From Apirhabdus apintestini (GTDB lineage: Bacteria > Pseudomonadota > Gammaproteobacteria > Enterobacterales > Enterobacteriaceae): DNA of 36,411 nt. Every line of letters starts with the position of its first letter. The stretch's first letter is position 1. A program made the translations under genes and the position numbers. The notes under the pieces are model-generated. The model was not told the origin of the DNA. It made no database searches and saw only the letters and a list, made by a program, of their open reading frames with translations. The DNA lies in the NCBI GenBank assembly GCA_033977085.1, contig CP138909.1, positions 1 to 36,411 on the forward strand. Direction: 5' to 3'. Of the stretch, positions 34,951-36,411 are shown in pieces.

Positions 34951-35001
34951 GTAAAGACAACATAAAGACACTATAGTATTTACACTTAGATAGTGTCTTT
35001 A
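34951..35001. promoter_or_regulatory. AAAGAC boxes before the ParA partner gene
   Basis: TAAAGACAA and TAAAGACAC in direct repeat, 11 bp apart (34952-34970), and a reverse GTGTCTTTA at 34993-35001, just before the ribosome site of the 35015 gene. They suggest autoregulation by the encoded protein. Confidence 0.65.
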
Positions 35002-35014
35002 ATGAGGATTTTGT

Positions 35015-35296
35015 ATGGTTTTAAAATTGAAAACGCCAACCGTTCCGGCGACAGAAGAACAGGCAACAAACGCAGAAACAGCACGCTTTATCTCTGGAGC
35101 CACAAGGAAGCCAACACCAGGTAAAGCGAAGCTGGTTAATTTCCGGCTTTCTGAAGCCTTTGACGATATCCTAGAGGCTGAGGCGATCAGAACAGGACAG
35201 AGCAGGACAACCGTTCTAAAGGCAGCGCTGGCCGCATTTGATAATCTGGACGAAAACCAGAAAAACCACTGGTTACTGGAATCAGCAAAATTCTAA
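35015..35296 (+). CDS. Small ribbon-helix-helix-like partition partner (ParB/ParG-type)
   Basis: 93 residues. A flexible N-terminal tail rich in Thr, Ala and Lys (VPATEEQATNAETARFISGA) is followed by a probable ribbon-helix-helix fold: AKLVNFRLSEAFDDILEAEA, RTGQSRTTVLKAALAAFDNL. This two-part shape equals ParG-like centromere-binding proteins, whose tail stimulates ParA. ATG 35015 with GAGGA. It lies between AAAGAC boxes and downstream of parA. I infer that it binds the boxes at 34099, 34951 and 3163. Confidence 0.75.
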   Translation: MVLKLKTPTVPATEEQATNAETARFISGATRKPTPGKAKLVNFRLSEAFDDILEAEAIRTGQSRTTVLKAALAAFDNLDENQKNHWLLESAKF

Positions 35297-35320
35297 CCAT
35301 AGAAGCATGGATGATAATCT

Positions 35321-36297
35321 ATGAGATATTTAACCGAATTAATCTGTCAACTCTACAGGTTGACAGATCACCATAAGCTGACCGCTGCAACGTTTAAAAA
35401 TCTTGCTGATATTAAGTTAGTTGAACCTACAGCGGATGCAGACACCATATTGCAGCTTGAAAATATATTTAGCGAATACTCACTGAGATATATTGACAGG
35501 GATCTGGCTGAGATTCTGAGTAACATAATAACTACAGATAAAAAACACTCTCTGGATTTCGATTTTAACAAATTACAGTCTCTGACTGCCTCGAAAAGTT
35601 TCGGTTGTGGATGGAACAAGGTAATAAATGGTAGTTGGTTCAAAAACCTTTACTCATGGGGGAGGGGATGTATCCCGCCAAAAACCTGAAAGCTGAAAAC
35701 ATTTCAGACTGGGAGGATAATATATGGCACATTGAGCATGAAGGTTTCAACCCTCGCGATTCTATCAATGTTACATATTACTCCCGGCTTGACCGCTATG
35801 TAGCTTCAAACAGTGGTGGTTCACATCATGCAGCAATGGTTGTATATCAATCTGTCAGAGACAAATTAGAGTATAAACGAGAAGCGGTTATTGAACAACT
35901 GAGCATAAATTCAAACACCGTTGAAATACTTGACCAGAACTACTATTCATTCATATTCCAGATAAAACGCCCTAGTAATAAGACAGAAATTTATACATCA
36001 GAATATGAATTTATAGATGCTTTAAAAGAGTTTGTAGAAAACAGATATACTATACTTAATCCTGTCAATTACGTTTCCAGTATTAAATTAGTTTTTATTC
36101 CAAAACATGCACTAAAAACAAATGACAAAACTTTCCGTAACTGGTTCTATTCTGCAATTAGTTGCGGGAAAATAATATCATTCCCCGATTATCTGAAAAA
36201 TCCAGCGCATTACCATACACACCATTACTCACATGAACTAAACTCGATAACACTTGGTGACCCTAGCAGAAAGTATAAACTGAGAGAAGATTCTTAG
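35321..36297 (+). CDS. Hypothetical protein, about 326 aa, frameshifted
   Basis: ATG 35321 starts MRYLTELICQLYRLTDHHKL. The frame ends at 35689, but a missing G in the G-rich run 35658-35667 joins WFKNLYSWGRG to MYPAKNLKAENISDWEDNIW and on to TAG 36295-36297. A soluble alpha/beta protein with an aromatic-rich middle (NVTYYSRLDRYVASNSGGSH) and a His-rich end (AHYHTHHYSHELNS). It lies 24 nt after the partition gene and is probably in the same operon. Family not recognised. Confidence 0.6.
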
Positions 36298-36411
36298 ATT
36301 TTATATAAAATAGCAATATTATCATTTGTCAGAAGATCGGACAGAGCCATACATTCAAGAACCACAATACCCGTCCCTGCCAACAAACTGGCATCAGATA
36401 TCTTATCGAAG
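36294..36411 (-). CDS. C-terminal part of the junction-spanning 118-aa protein
   Basis: Continues in phase from the fragment at 1-239: after MMII the junction codon (bases 2, 1 and 36411) reads Ser, then FDKISDASLLAGTGIVVLE, CMALSDLLTNDNIAILYKI and TAA at 36296-36294. It overlaps the end of the convergent gene by 4 nt. Confidence 0.65.
   Translation of the reverse strand, partial: FDKISDASLLAGTGIVVLECMALSDLLTNDNIAILYKI

Overview
The window looks like one complete circular plasmid of 36,411 bp, linearised inside a gene. The minus-strand reading frame entering at base 1 continues without a break from base 36411 and ends at 36294, giving a 118-residue protein. The replicon is IncX-like. It has a minus-strand initiator closely resembling the R6K Pi protein, with 22-bp iterons (six in tandem plus two at the pir promoter), an AT-rich stretch and a perfect DnaA box. 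The host is almost certainly an enterobacterium (Klebsiella, E. coli or a relative), judged from this backbone, the IS elements (IS5, IS26 remnant, IS100-like) and a Klebsiella O3 / E. coli O9-type polymannan O-antigen cluster.

Layout. 1-2.2 kb: pir, a small membrane gene and the origin. 2.2-6.1 kb: small accessory genes, with two near-identical promoter/operator/leader cassettes and a J-domain protein. 6.1-9.2 kb: the remnant of the transfer region (5'-truncated VirD4/TaxB-like coupling protein, Cag12-like lipoprotein, TrbM/KikA-like protein, secreted nuclease); no relaxase and no VirB-type channel genes are present. 9.2-11.2 kb: an IS100-like IS21-family element. 11.2-18.2 kb: unknown gene, P-loop protein, topoisomerase III, H-NS-like protein, SprT-like protease and a putative ribbon-helix-helix protein. 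18.2-19.5 kb: a gene-poor segment with a probable type I toxin-antitoxin module, a 256-bp Tn3-type miniature element and an IS26 3' end. 19.7-31.8 kb: manC-manB-wzm-wzt-wbdD-wbdA-wbdB-wbdC, apparently a complete ABC-transporter-dependent mannan O-antigen locus. 31.85-33.04 kb: IS5. 33.1-36.3 kb: serine resolvase, ParA, a small DNA-binding partner and an unknown gene.

How it works together. ManC and ManB make GDP-mannose; WbdC, WbdB and WbdA build the mannan on the lipid carrier; WbdD caps it and sets its length; Wzm/Wzt export it. The backbone supplies replication (Pi/iterons), partition (ParA plus an AAAGAC-box binder), multimer resolution and probably addiction (type I TA). The plasmid seems to have exchanged its transfer functions for a serotype-determining cargo bounded by IS26 and IS5.

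Data quality. At least 20 genes carry single-base indels, many in A, G or C runs, and restoring one base recovers a family-like protein in each case. They look like uncorrected long-read errors, so I annotate these genes as full-length with a likely frameshift rather than as true pseudogenes. Coordinates of interrupted genes cover the whole restored frame. No antibiotic-resistance gene, tRNA, rRNA or CRISPR array was seen.
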